From the NCBI RefSeq assembly GCF_016863535.1, contig NZ_BOPB01000013.1, positions 186,001 to 250,000 of the forward strand: 64,000 bases of DNA, in the 5' to 3' direction. A model generated the notes under the pieces. That model was not told the DNA's origin and did no database searches. It saw nothing but the letters and a program-made list of their open reading frames with translations. Positions within the stretch are counted from its first letter, which is position 1. The number at the start of each line of letters is the position of its first letter. This document shows, piece by piece, positions 33,609-41,485 of this stretch. The translations under genes and the position numbers were made by a program. This stretch comes from Micromonospora lutea (lineage in GTDB: Bacteria > Actinomycetota > Actinomycetes > Mycobacteriales > Micromonosporaceae).

Positions 33609-35174
33609 TCAGCCGACGATGTAACGGCGCAGTTCGCGGGTGAGCACCTTGCCGGTGGCGTTGCGGGGCAGGTACTTGACGAAGACGACGTCGCGGGGCA
33701 CGGAGAACCGGGCGAGATAGCGTCGGACGTACTCGCGGACCGCCTCGGCGTCGAGTCGCTCGCCGGGATGGAGGCCGACGAAGGCGGCGAGGCGCTGGCC
33801 GTAGTCAGGGTCCGGTACGCCGATGACGGCGGCCTCGCGTACCTGGGGGAGCTGGGTGAGCAGCTGCTCCACCTCGGCGGGGAAGACGTTCTCACCTCCG
33901 GAGACGATCATGTCGTCCGCCCGCCCGTCGACGAAGAGCAGCCCGTCGGGGTTGATCCGACCCAGGTCGCCGGTGTCGAGCAGGCCGTCATGGCGCTCCC
34001 GGTCGGCACCCGAGGTGTAGCCCTCGAAGAGCATCTCGTTGCCGACCAGGATCCGACCGACCCGACCGGCGGTGACCGGTTTGCCCTCGTCGTCGCGGAT
34101 CTCCAGCCGGGTGCCGTGTGGTGGCCGCCCGGCGGTGGTGGGCGCCTGGCGCAGGTCGGCCGGGGTGGCGATGGACGCCCAGGACGCCTCGGTCGAGCCG
34201 TACAGGTTGTAGAGCACGTCACCGTAGGTGTCCATGAACGCCGCCGGCAGGCCACCGGGCAGCGCCGAGCCACTCACGGCGACCACCTTCAGCGGCGGCC
34301 GGGGCTCCGGCGCCGGCATCTCCATCAGTCGTTGCAGCATCACCGGCACCGCGAACAGTGCCTGGCAGCGGTGCCGCACCAGGTCGTCCAGTGTGGCGGC
34401 CGGGTCGAAACGACGGTGCAGCACGATGGTGGCCCGCAGGGCGAAACAGACCTGCAGGGCGGCGTACCCCCAGGTGTGGAAGATCGGCGCGGCGATCAAC
34501 ACCCGGTCCCGTACGTGCAGCGGGATCCGGTCGATGATGGAGACCAGCGGGCCGAACCCGTTCGGGGTGGGCCGGCGGGCACCCTTCGGCGCACCGGTGG
34601 TGCCGGAGGTCAGCACGATGATCCGGCCGTCCCGCTCGGGCGGGTCGAGTTCGCCGGGGAGGGCGGTGGCGATCAGTGCCTCCCGGGCCTGCTCGTCGAG
34701 GCGGTGCAGCTCCGCCGGCAGCCCGAGGGTCAGTTCGGTGAACTCGTCATCGTGGACCAGGACCCGCAGCCGCTGCTCCTGCGCCACGGTCGCCAACTGC
34801 GCCGGGGAGAGCCCGGTGTTGACCAGCACGGCGTCGGCGCCCAGCAGCGTCGCGGCGACGACGGTCTCGATCAGCCCCGGATGGTTGCGGCAGAGTACGG
34901 CGACCCGGTCGCCGGGCTGGACGCCGAGTCCGGCGCGCAACGCGCGGGCGAGCCGGGTGGACCGGTCGAGCAGTTCGGCGTACGTCAGCTCGGTGCCCCG
35001 GTCGTCGATGAGCGCGACCCGGTCCGGGTCCCGGGCCGCCGCCTGACGTAGTTCACCGGCGAGGCTCCAGCCCCACTTCCGCAACGCGTTGAGCTGGGAT
35101 GCGACGCGGATCGGGCGGCCCGGGGCGAGCAGGCCCCGCCGAGTCAGCGTGGTGACGATGAACGGCAGGTCCAT
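33609..35174 (-). CDS. Fatty acyl-CoA synthetase (AMP-binding)
   Basis: 521 residues from ATG 35174 with AGGAGG 8 bases upstream. Activates a carboxylic acid as acyl-AMP and then acyl-CoA. Motifs: IIVLTSGTTGAPKGARRP (P-loop), YGSTEASW, LLDTGDLGRINPDGLLFVDGRADDMIVSGGENVFP and the catalytic C-terminal lysine in KYLPRNATGKVLTREL. The N-terminus (LTRRGLLAPGRPIRVASQLNALRKWGWSLAGEL) matches the FadD12-like group of actinobacteria as I recall it. It lies downstream of an acyl-CoA dehydrogenase and an SCP2 gene on the same strand and probably shares their transcript. Confidence 0.93.
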   Translation of the reverse strand: MDLPFIVTTLTRRGLLAPGRPIRVASQLNALRKWGWSLAGELRQAAARDPDRVALIDDRGTELTYAELLDRSTRLARALRAGLGVQPGDRVAVLCRNHPGLIETVVAATLLGADAVLVNTGLSPAQLATVAQEQRLRVLVHDDEFTELTLGLPAELHRLDEQAREALIATALPGELDPPERDGRIIVLTSGTTGAPKGARRPTPNGFGPLVSIIDRIPLHVRDRVLIAAPIFHTWGYAALQVCFALRATIVLHRRFDPAATLDDLVRHRCQALFAVPVMLQRLMEMPAPEPRPPLKVVAVSGSALPGGLPAAFMDTYGDVLYNLYGSTEASWASIATPADLRQAPTTAGRPPHGTRLEIRDDEGKPVTAGRVGRILVGNEMLFEGYTSGADRERHDGLLDTGDLGRINPDGLLFVDGRADDMIVSGGENVFPAEVEQLLTQLPQVREAAVIGVPDPDYGQRLAAFVGLHPGERLDAEAVREYVRRYLARFSVPRDVVFVKYLPRNATGKVLTRELRRYIVG

Positions 35175-35193
35175 GCCGCGTACCTCCTGGCGA

Positions 35194-36408
35194 TCAGCGG
35201 ATCTGCATCCCGGAGATCGCCCGGGAGATGACCAACCGCTGGATCTCCGAGGTGCCCTCGAAGATGGTGTAGATCTTGGCATCGCGGTACCAGCGCTCGA
35301 CCGGGTGGTCCCGGAGGAAACCGGCACCACCGAGCAACTGGACCGCCTTCTCGGTCACCGAGACGGCCACCTCGCCGGCCTTGAGCTTGGACATCGAGCC
35401 CTCACCGGCGGTGAACGGCCGGTTGTTGCGGCCCATCCAGGAGGCCCGCCAGACCAGCAGACGGGCGGCGTCGATTTCCATCCTCATGTCGGCAAGCGTG
35501 AAGGCGACAGCCTGGTTCGTGATGATCGGTCGACCGAACTGGACCCGCTCCTTCGCGTACTCCAGGGCGTACTCGTAGGCGGCCCGGGCCACGCCGAGCG
35601 CCTGCGCGCCGACGGTGGGTCGGGACAGCTCGAACGTACGCATGGCGGCCTGACCCGAGGCGCGTTGCCCGGAGCGGGCGCGGGCCAGACGTTCGTCCAG
35701 CGCCTCCTTGCCGCCGAGTAGGCACCGGCCCGGCACCCGGACGTCGTCGAGAAAGACGTCGGCCGTGTGGGAGGCGCGCAGGCCGAGCTTGCGCAGCTTG
35801 CGGGTGGCGCTGAGCCCGTTGGTGCCCGGCGGCACCACGAAGGCGGCCTGTCCCCGTGAGCCCAGGTCTGGTTCGACCGAGGCGGTCACCACGTGTACGC
35901 CCGCGATCCCGCCGTTGGTCGCGTACGCCTTCTGCCCGCGCAGCACCCACTCGTCGGTGGCTTCGTCGTAGGTCGCCCGGGTACGCATGGCGGCGACATC
36001 CGAACCGGCCTCCGGCTCGGAGGAGCAGAACGCGGCGACGGCCGGCGAGTCGACGTCGCCGAAGCACTGCGGCACCCATTCGACGAGCTGGTCCGGGGTG
36101 CCTGCGCCGTAGATGGCGGCGACCGCCAGGGAGGTGCCGAAGATGCTCAACCCGATGCCGGCGTCGCCCCAGAACAGCTCCTCGCTGGCGATCGGCAGGG
36201 ACAGCCCGGTCGGGTCGGCCCAGCAGGTGGCCAGGAACTCGAAGCCGTAGAGCCCGACCTTCGCCGCCTCCTGGATGACTGGCCAGGGCGTCTCCTCGCG
36301 GGCGTCCCACTCGGCCGCGGCCGGGCGCACGACCTCGCGGGCGAAGCCGTGCACCCAGTCACGCAGATCCCGCTGTTCCTCGTTCAGGTCGAGCGAGAAC
36401 TCGACCAT
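35194..36408 (-). CDS. Acyl-CoA dehydrogenase
   Basis: 404 residues from ATG 36408, one base after the SCP2 stop. FAD-dependent alpha,beta-dehydrogenation of acyl-CoA. Seen are FAREVVRPAAAEWD, AAFCSSEPEAGSDVAAMRTRA, YATNGG, RMEIDAARLLVWRA, QLLGGAGFLRDHPVERWYRDAK and the catalytic IYTIFEGTSEIQRLVISR with its Glu. Chain length cannot be told. Close packing with the SCP2 and acyl-CoA synthetase genes indicates one lipid-degradation operon, probably controlled by the divergent TetR. Confidence 0.95.
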   Translation of the reverse strand: MVEFSLDLNEEQRDLRDWVHGFAREVVRPAAAEWDAREETPWPVIQEAAKVGLYGFEFLATCWADPTGLSLPIASEELFWGDAGIGLSIFGTSLAVAAIYGAGTPDQLVEWVPQCFGDVDSPAVAAFCSSEPEAGSDVAAMRTRATYDEATDEWVLRGQKAYATNGGIAGVHVVTASVEPDLGSRGQAAFVVPPGTNGLSATRKLRKLGLRASHTADVFLDDVRVPGRCLLGGKEALDERLARARSGQRASGQAAMRTFELSRPTVGAQALGVARAAYEYALEYAKERVQFGRPIITNQAVAFTLADMRMEIDAARLLVWRASWMGRNNRPFTAGEGSMSKLKAGEVAVSVTEKAVQLLGGAGFLRDHPVERWYRDAKIYTIFEGTSEIQRLVISRAISGMQIR

Positions 36409-36409
36409 C

Positions 36410-36862
36410 TCAGGCCTTGGGGATGTCGAAGAGGTTCGCGATGTTGGCGGCCAGGCCCAGGTCACCCTTGGCCTTGAGCTTGCCGGTCATGAACATCATG
36501 ACCGGGTTGGCGCCGCCGGAGACGACCTTCAGGAACTCGACCGGGCCCAGGGTCAGGCTCAGCCGGGGGTCGTGCTGCGGGGTCTCGTTGACGGTGCAGG
36601 CACCGTCGGCGATGACCACCTCGTAGGTGTCGGTGCCACCGTCGGGGGCGCCGGTGATGTTCCAGTGGATGACCGCGTTGGTGGAGCCGGCCCGGTCGGC
36701 GCGGAACAACTGCGGCATCCGCCCGAAGACCTCGCCGAGAATCTTGCCGCGCAGGTCGCCGGACATCACCTCGGCCAGCTTGCTCTCCGGCGTGTTCTTG
36801 ACGAGCTGGGCGAACTCCTTCGGGCCGACGTTGGCGAAGTTGGCCGGGTCGAAGTCAGTCAT
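36410..36862 (-). CDS. SCP2 sterol-binding-fold protein
   Basis: 150 residues from ATG 36862 with GAGAGGTG upstream. The middle and C-terminal parts (NAVIHWNITGAPDGGTDTYEVVIADGAC..., DPRLSLTLGPVEFLKVVSG, MFMTGKLKAKGDLGLAANIANLF) are typical of SCP2 lipid-carrier domains. The last motif, TGKLKxxGDxxLA, is the most diagnostic. It presumably presents or stores fatty acyl or sterol ligands for the two enzymes downstream. First gene of the operon, divergent from a TetR regulator. Confidence 0.92.
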   Translation of the reverse strand: MTDFDPANFANVGPKEFAQLVKNTPESKLAEVMSGDLRGKILGEVFGRMPQLFRADRAGSTNAVIHWNITGAPDGGTDTYEVVIADGACTVNETPQHDPRLSLTLGPVEFLKVVSGGANPVMMFMTGKLKAKGDLGLAANIANLFDIPKA

Positions 36863-36894
36863 GGGAAAGCACCTCTCGGACAATGGCTACTCGC

Positions 36895-36908
36895 GCGTAA
36901 CCTTACGC
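36895..36908. promoter_or_regulatory. Candidate TetR operator between SCP2 operon and TetR gene
   Basis: Perfect dyad GCGTAA-CC-TTACGC in the 67-base divergent spacer, 33 bases from the SCP2 start and 21 from the GTG of the regulator. Its placement would allow one TetR dimer site to control both directions. Not verified. Confidence 0.55.
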
Positions 36909-36929
36909 ATGGGTAGGTATGCTCGCAAG

Positions 36930-37568
36930 GTGTCCACCGGTCCCGCCTTCAAGCGCCTCCCGCGTGCCGTACGGGAGCAACAGATGCTCGACTCCGCGGT
37001 ACGGGTCTTCTCCAGACGCGGATACCACGGCGCCAGCATGGACGAGATCGCCGAGGTGGCCGGCATCTCCAAACCCATGGTGTACGCCTACCTGGGTACC
37101 AAGGAAGAACTCTTCGTGGCCTGCCTGCACCGGGAGAGCACCCGGATGATGGAGGCCATCGCGGGCGCCGCCGCCCCCGACCTGCCGGCCGACGAGCGAC
37201 TCTGGCGCGGGCTGCGGGCGTTCTTCGGCTTCGTCGGCGCGCACCGGGACGGCTGGGCGGTGCTCTACCGGCAGGCCCGGGCCGAGCAGCCGTTCGCGCG
37301 TGAGCTGACCGCGATGCGGGCGCGGCTGGTGGAGGTGGTCGCCGGGATGCTCGACCACGCCTTGCGCGCCGAAGGGCGCGAGGTGGCCGGCACCGAGCTT
37401 GAGGTAGTCGCGTACGCCTTGGTCGGCGCGAGCGAGTCACTGGCCGACTGGCTGGCCGATCATCCGGAGGCCGACCCGGAGAAGACCGCCACGCGGATGA
37501 TGAACGTCGCCTGGCTCGGTGCGGCGCAACTGCTGCTCGGCATCACCTGGCACCCGCCCGAGCCGTAA
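36930..37568 (+). CDS. TetR-family repressor of the divergent fatty-acid operon
   Basis: 212 residues from GTG 36930 (GGGTAGG about 10 bases upstream); ATG 36909 would add seven residues but has no ribosome site. HTH: QQMLDSAVRVFSRRGYHGASMDEIAEVAGISKPMVYAYLGTKEELFVACL. The ligand domain is helical, ending ALVGASESLADWLADHPEADPEKTATRMMNVAWLGAAQLL. Such regulators next to acyl-CoA genes usually sense acyl-CoA esters. The stop codon TAA is part of repeat copy 3. Confidence 0.92.
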   Translation: MSTGPAFKRLPRAVREQQMLDSAVRVFSRRGYHGASMDEIAEVAGISKPMVYAYLGTKEELFVACLHRESTRMMEAIAGAAAPDLPADERLWRGLRAFFGFVGAHRDGWAVLYRQARAEQPFARELTAMRARLVEVVAGMLDHALRAEGREVAGTELEVVAYALVGASESLADWLADHPEADPEKTATRMMNVAWLGAAQLLLGITWHPPEP

Positions 37569-37618
37569 GGAAGGGCACCTTGTTAACGCCTCCGGTAGAG
37601 CAAGGGTCCCCTGTTAAC
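37566..37618 (-). repeat. Two-unit 31-base-period repeat, copy 3
   Basis: Minus-strand units GTTAACAGGGGACCCTTGCT and GTTAACAAGGTGCCCTTCCT with 31-base offset. It includes the TetR stop codon and abuts the stop of the DedA gene. Opposite in orientation to copy 4 on the other side of that gene. Confidence 0.88.
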
Positions 37619-38232
37619 TAATCCGCACCCGCTCGACGTTGGGCGCGGTGCCGCAGCCAGCGGGCCAGTTCCACCAGCAAGGTCACCGCTAGCGAGAGGC
37701 CAAGGCCGGTGAGGATGCCGCGCAGCGGGTCGCGCTCGAAGGCCAGCCCACCGAAGAGGCCGAGCAGGACGCAGTACAGCGCCCACAGGCCGGCGGCGAT
37801 CACGTCGAAGAGGAGAAACGGCCGCAGCGGGTAGCGGACGGCACCCATGGTCAGGGTCACCGCCGTCCGGCCACCGGGAACGAAACGGGCGGCGGTGAGA
37901 ATCATGCCGCCGCGCCGGTCCACGGCCCGCCGGGCCCACTCCGACCCGGCCCGACGGCGGCTGTCCGCCGGGAAGCAGGCCAGCCGTCGCGCGCCGCCAG
38001 CGCGTCCGATCGCGTACGAGACGTGGTCGCCGACGGCGGCGCCGAGCAAGGCCACCACGATCACCAGCACCAGGTTCGGCTGGCCTCCGGTGGCGAGCAC
38101 GGCGACCGTGATGACTGCCGCCTCGGCCGGTACCAGTGGAAAGATCACATCGACGGCGGTGAGCCCGAAGATCAGCAGATACACCCACGGTGAGGTGAGG
38201 ATCTGCCGGAGCAGCTCGAGCGCGGTCTCCAT
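37618..38232 (-). CDS. DedA-family membrane protein
   Basis: 204 residues from ATG 38232. Features: LTAVDVIFPLVPAEAAVITVAVLATGG (the first re-entrant segment with the conserved Glu), GDHVSYAIGRAGG (GDxxxYxIGRxxG), RFVPGGRTAVTLTMGAVRYPLRPFLLFDVIAAGLWALYCVLLG (RFxPGxR motif). Four to five helices. DedA proteins include UptA, an undecaprenyl-phosphate transporter, and are needed for envelope homeostasis; the lipid specificity of this one is unknown. The gene is flanked on both sides by inverted copies of the 31-base repeat. A DUF368 gene, the other family with the reported activity, is at 4.9 kb. Confidence 0.92.
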   Translation of the reverse strand: METALELLRQILTSPWVYLLIFGLTAVDVIFPLVPAEAAVITVAVLATGGQPNLVLVIVVALLGAAVGDHVSYAIGRAGGARRLACFPADSRRRAGSEWARRAVDRRGGMILTAARFVPGGRTAVTLTMGAVRYPLRPFLLFDVIAAGLWALYCVLLGLFGGLAFERDPLRGILTGLGLSLAVTLLVELARWLRHRAQRRAGAD

Positions 38233-38256
38233 GGACCCATGTTCACGGCACGGCCT

Positions 38257-38309
38257 GTTAAAAGGGGGCCCTTCCTCTACACCAGGCGTTAACAAGGTGC
38301 CCTTCCTTG
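38257..38309 (+). repeat. Two-unit 31-base-period repeat, copy 4
   Basis: Units GTTAAAAGGGGGCCCTTCCT and GTTAACAAGGTGCCCTTCCT, 31 bases apart. The reverse strand encodes the last 16 or so residues and the stop of the PurA-like protein (ending CRGRAPF). Confidence 0.88.
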
Positions 38310-39544
38310 TCGGCAGTGGTGGGGCCGTGGGAGGTGAGTACCACTGGGGTGGCGAGGGCCTGCTCGACCGCTGTGGGCCAGTCGACCGGCGGCGGTTCGT
38401 CGTACACCGGGCGGGTTTGGAGCAGGCGTTCGGTGAGTCGTGCCTGCCGGTCGAGGTCGCCGGGCGGGCCCGGCACCAACCGGTCCAGGTCGGTGTAGCG
38501 GTGGCAGATCCGCAGGTCGAGACCCTGACCGACGAGATCCAGGTGGGTCAGCGCGAGGCCGTCGACCCCACCGGCCACCGCCAGGGCGTACGCGTGGGCG
38601 ACAGCATCGAAGTGGCCGAACCGGAATCGACCCTGCCACGGGTTCGTCGGGTTGTGCGGGTCGGCCAGCGGCAGCGTCGGGTCCTCGGTGACGAGCGGAC
38701 CCGGCCCATGTCGGGTGGTGACCGTCCGCAGCACGCCGAGCCGGGTCGCTGATCCCGCCAGTCCGGCCTCGGCCAGCAGCCCTTCCGCGTTGGCGAAGGT
38801 GGTGGTGCTCCACGTCGTGTACGGGTGGAAGCCGTGCCACTCGTCCAGCAGCACTCCCTGCGCGCCCTCGAACACGCACGTCCCGGCCCTGAGCTCCCGG
38901 GCGAGCCAGCTCCGCTCGACGATTTCCACCCGTTCCGCGAAGGCCCGGTACGCGGGTAGACAGTCGGCGACCGGCGGGGCGTCCAGCGGACCGAGTTCGG
39001 CGCTGAGCCGGTCGCGCAGCGCGGTCAGCCGGCGGCGCAGCACCTCCGGGCTGCGGCAGTCCGCAACCCGGGGCGCCTGGTCGGGGTGGGCGAGGCCGTA
39101 CGCGACGGCCTCGCCCACCCCCAGCCCGCAGGAACCGTGCCGGTCGGCTCCACGGGCCAGCTCCCGGGCCCGGTTCGCGGCCCGGTGGTACGGGGTGGCC
39201 AGCAGGGCCTCCCCGTCCACGGTCAGCCGGTCGAGCGCGTCGGGTACCCCGACAGCGGCGAGGTGGTCCGCCTCCACGGCCAGCGCCAGCGGGTCCACCA
39301 CCACGTGCCGGGACAGGTGGGTCCGGACGCCGGGGTGGAAGGTGCTGGCCCCGAACTGGGCGAACGTGTGGTGCCGGCCGTCGCGCAGCACGACGTTGTG
39401 TGCCGCCTGCGCACCCCCGTTGAACCGCACCACCGTTCGTACCGGCCGGGTGGCGCAGAGCCAGTCCACGACCGTGCCCTTCCCCGCGTCGCCGTACCCG
39501 AGGTCCACCACGATCACGTGCTGCCGGACCGCGTCAAGGTTCAC
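38258..39544 (-). CDS. Divergent adenylosuccinate-synthetase paralogue
   Basis: 428 residues from GTG 39544, overlapping the VWA stop by four bases. It has the PurA P-loop as LGYGDAGKGTVVDWL (Asp19 = catalytic Asp13 of PurA) and FNGGAQAAHN (His49 = catalytic His41), but Asn38 of PurA is Gln46. The IMP-site TSSNPTAGG is replaced by WSTTTFANAEG, and the GTP-base motif TKLD reads THLD. Core catalysis is thus likely kept while the nucleotide or amino-acid acceptor site has changed. It is the last gene of the NrtR operon. The final 16 or so residues come from repeat copy 4, so the ancestral C-terminus was probably shorter. Product unknown. Confidence 0.85.
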   Translation of the reverse strand: MNLDAVRQHVIVVDLGYGDAGKGTVVDWLCATRPVRTVVRFNGGAQAAHNVVLRDGRHHTFAQFGASTFHPGVRTHLSRHVVVDPLALAVEADHLAAVGVPDALDRLTVDGEALLATPYHRAANRARELARGADRHGSCGLGVGEAVAYGLAHPDQAPRVADCRSPEVLRRRLTALRDRLSAELGPLDAPPVADCLPAYRAFAERVEIVERSWLARELRAGTCVFEGAQGVLLDEWHGFHPYTTWSTTTFANAEGLLAEAGLAGSATRLGVLRTVTTRHGPGPLVTEDPTLPLADPHNPTNPWQGRFRFGHFDAVAHAYALAVAGGVDGLALTHLDLVGQGLDLRICHRYTDLDRLVPGPPGDLDRQARLTERLLQTRPVYDEPPPVDWPTAVEQALATPVVLTSHGPTTADKEGHLVNAWCRGRAPF

Positions 39545-40500
39545 AGCCGTACGACTCCGCGTCCGGTGGTCCGGTTGGCCGGTAGCTGCGATACCTCGGC
39601 CCGTGACCGCCCGGTCAACCGGGCGAGCGCCTTCGAGACGGTGCCGGTGGCGGCCGAGCCCGCCCGGTCCAGATCCTGCAGGCCCTGATCGAGGTCGATG
39701 GCCTGCTCACCGAGACCGATGGTGAGCGCGATGGTTTCGCAGACCGCGCCCAGGTCGTCCAACTCCAGCGCCTGCTGGCCGAGCAGACCGCGCCAGAAGT
39801 CGAGAACCTTGCGGTTGCCCGAGTAGTGGCTGCCGCTGGGCAGCAGGTAGTAGGTGTCCCACCGGCGGGTGACCTCGTCGACGATCTGCCGCAACGGCAC
39901 GTCCTCGCGCAGGTCGTCGGTGATGAGCCGGGCCACCTCGGCGGACTTCACCTGCGGGTACGCCAACTCGTCGCCGATGACGAACAGGTAGCCGCGTCGA
40001 CCACGCTTCTCCCAGCTGTCGGTGACCGTGTGCCGAGCCATGAAATACAGCGCCAGCTCGTACGACTCCCGCATCTGGCCGCCACCGCCGCCCTCCAGCA
40101 CGATCCGGCCGAGGTCGTCGTCCATCCGGTTGTCGGATTCGAACTGCCCCACCTGCAGCGGCACCCGGTCGCAGGTGGCGTCACCGATCGCACCGAACAT
40201 GATCTGCGGGTCGCGGGCGTACCCCTGCCGCAGCAGCAGCCCCAGCAGTTGCGGCAGCTTGGCCTGCAGCACGCGGGGCACATGCCCCATCGAGCCGGTC
40301 ACGTCGAAGAGGACCGCGACCGGGGTGGAGTGCGGGTGCTCGGCGCTGTCCCGGCTCTCGCGGACCACGCCACGCGGGTCCAGCGCCGGGTGCACCACCC
40401 GCGCCCCGCTGTCGCTGTAGGAGAAGGCGCTGGTGCCGGTGGCCCGGCGGTACCGGTCGGCGGCGTCGTACACATCGGTGGACCATGCTCCGCTGCCCAT
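39541..40500 (-). CDS. VWA-domain protein of the NrtR / PurA-like operon
   Basis: 319 residues from ATG 40500 with AAGGAGG five bases upstream. After an N-terminal stretch with WSTDVYDAADRYRRATG, the VWA core reads VAVLFDVTGSMGHVPRVLQAKL (a MIDAS DxTGS variant), then MFGAIGDATCDRVPLQVGQFES, GGGGGQMRESYELALYFMARHT and RGYLFVIGDELAY with the third metal-site Asp. It is soluble, without a signal peptide. VWA proteins usually act as metal-dependent adaptor or scaffold. It is coupled to the PurA-like gene (GTGA overlap) and starts 10 bases after the kinase-like gene stop. Confidence 0.88.
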   Translation of the reverse strand: MGSGAWSTDVYDAADRYRRATGTSAFSYSDSGARVVHPALDPRGVVRESRDSAEHPHSTPVAVLFDVTGSMGHVPRVLQAKLPQLLGLLLRQGYARDPQIMFGAIGDATCDRVPLQVGQFESDNRMDDDLGRIVLEGGGGGQMRESYELALYFMARHTVTDSWEKRGRRGYLFVIGDELAYPQVKSAEVARLITDDLREDVPLRQIVDEVTRRWDTYYLLPSGSHYSGNRKVLDFWRGLLGQQALELDDLGAVCETIALTIGLGEQAIDLDQGLQDLDRAGSAATGTVSKALARLTGRSRAEVSQLPANRTTGRGVVRL

Positions 40501-40510
40501 GGCAGCCTCC

Positions 40511-41485
40511 TTAGGGGTTGAGGGTGAAGGGGCGGAAGGTGCGCGGACCGTAGAGCCGGTGCAGCACCTCGTCGAGTTCGCGCAGCAGTTGCCAGGCGTC
40601 GTCGGGACGGAACTTCAGGAACCGCTGCCGACATCCCTGGGCGAAGTCGAGCAGTTGGCGCGGGGCCTGACGGCTCATCAGCCAGGTCATGCAGCGGGTG
40701 GCCATGAAGATGTCGGTGCCGGGCCCGCACGGGCCACGGTCGAAGACCTCCGGTGGGTACCAGTCCTCGTGATCGGGCACCATCGCCGGCATGATGCCGC
40801 CCGGCTCGGTGGAGAAGCACCAGTCGACCAGCACCAGGCCGTGGGCGTCGGGGTCGATGAGCACGTGCGACGGCAGCACCGCGCCGTGCACCACGCCCAC
40901 CCGGTGGGCCAGGCCGAGGGCGACCAGGAGCCGCCGCCACATCCACGCCACGTCACGGGCGTCCAGCCCGTCCGGATAGGCACGCTTCACCTCGACCAGG
41001 CTGTGCAGGCCAGGCGCGGTGCCGAGCACGGTGATCCGGCGTTCCGCCCCGGTCTCGGCGTCACGGTGGGTGAAGTTGTCGACCAGCCGGGGCACGTACG
41101 GCAGCCAGCGCGGGTCCGCCCGCTCGGCGAGCGTGCGCAGGGCACGCTGCTCGCGGACCATCAGATCGTTGTCGGCCGCGTCGCGGGGCAGCTTGAGCAG
41201 CCGGTCCGCGCCGACGTCGTACAGGTCGGCGAGGTCTCCGGAGTACGCGGGCCGACCGCACCGGTAACCGCGTAGCACGGTCACCCGCCGGGCCCGCCAG
41301 CGGTCGGTGACCCGGTGGAAGGCGTCGACGGCGGCGGCTCGGATGCCCGGGCCCACCCAACCCAGCCGGTCGGGGTGCAGGGCGCCGACGAGTTCCCGAT
41401 AGCGCCGCTCCGGCGCGTCGACGCCGAACAACTCGTCGTCGTCGCGGGCGATGGTGACCAGGCGGATCGCCTCGTCGGTGGTCAT
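40511..41485 (-). CDS. J-like domain fused to degenerate protein-kinase-like domain
   Basis: 324 residues from ATG 41485, overlapping the Nudix stop by four bases (ATGA). The N-terminal 60 residues resemble a J domain: DELFGVDAPERRYRELVGALHPDR, with HPD at 37-39. The rest is kinase-like: LYDVGADRLLKLPRD supplies the Lys strand, HRVGVVHGAVLPSHVLID (about 196-211) corresponds to the HRDxKxxN loop but has HGA in place of HRD and His for Asn, and LVLVDWCFS stands for DFG. It is therefore probably a pseudokinase or an atypical one. A Hsp70-linked or scaffold role with the VWA protein is inference. Confidence 0.8.
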   Translation of the reverse strand: MTTDEAIRLVTIARDDDELFGVDAPERRYRELVGALHPDRLGWVGPGIRAAAVDAFHRVTDRWRARRVTVLRGYRCGRPAYSGDLADLYDVGADRLLKLPRDAADNDLMVREQRALRTLAERADPRWLPYVPRLVDNFTHRDAETGAERRITVLGTAPGLHSLVEVKRAYPDGLDARDVAWMWRRLLVALGLAHRVGVVHGAVLPSHVLIDPDAHGLVLVDWCFSTEPGGIMPAMVPDHEDWYPPEVFDRGPCGPGTDIFMATRCMTWLMSRQAPRQLLDFAQGCRQRFLKFRPDDAWQLLRELDEVLHRLYGPRTFRPFTLNP

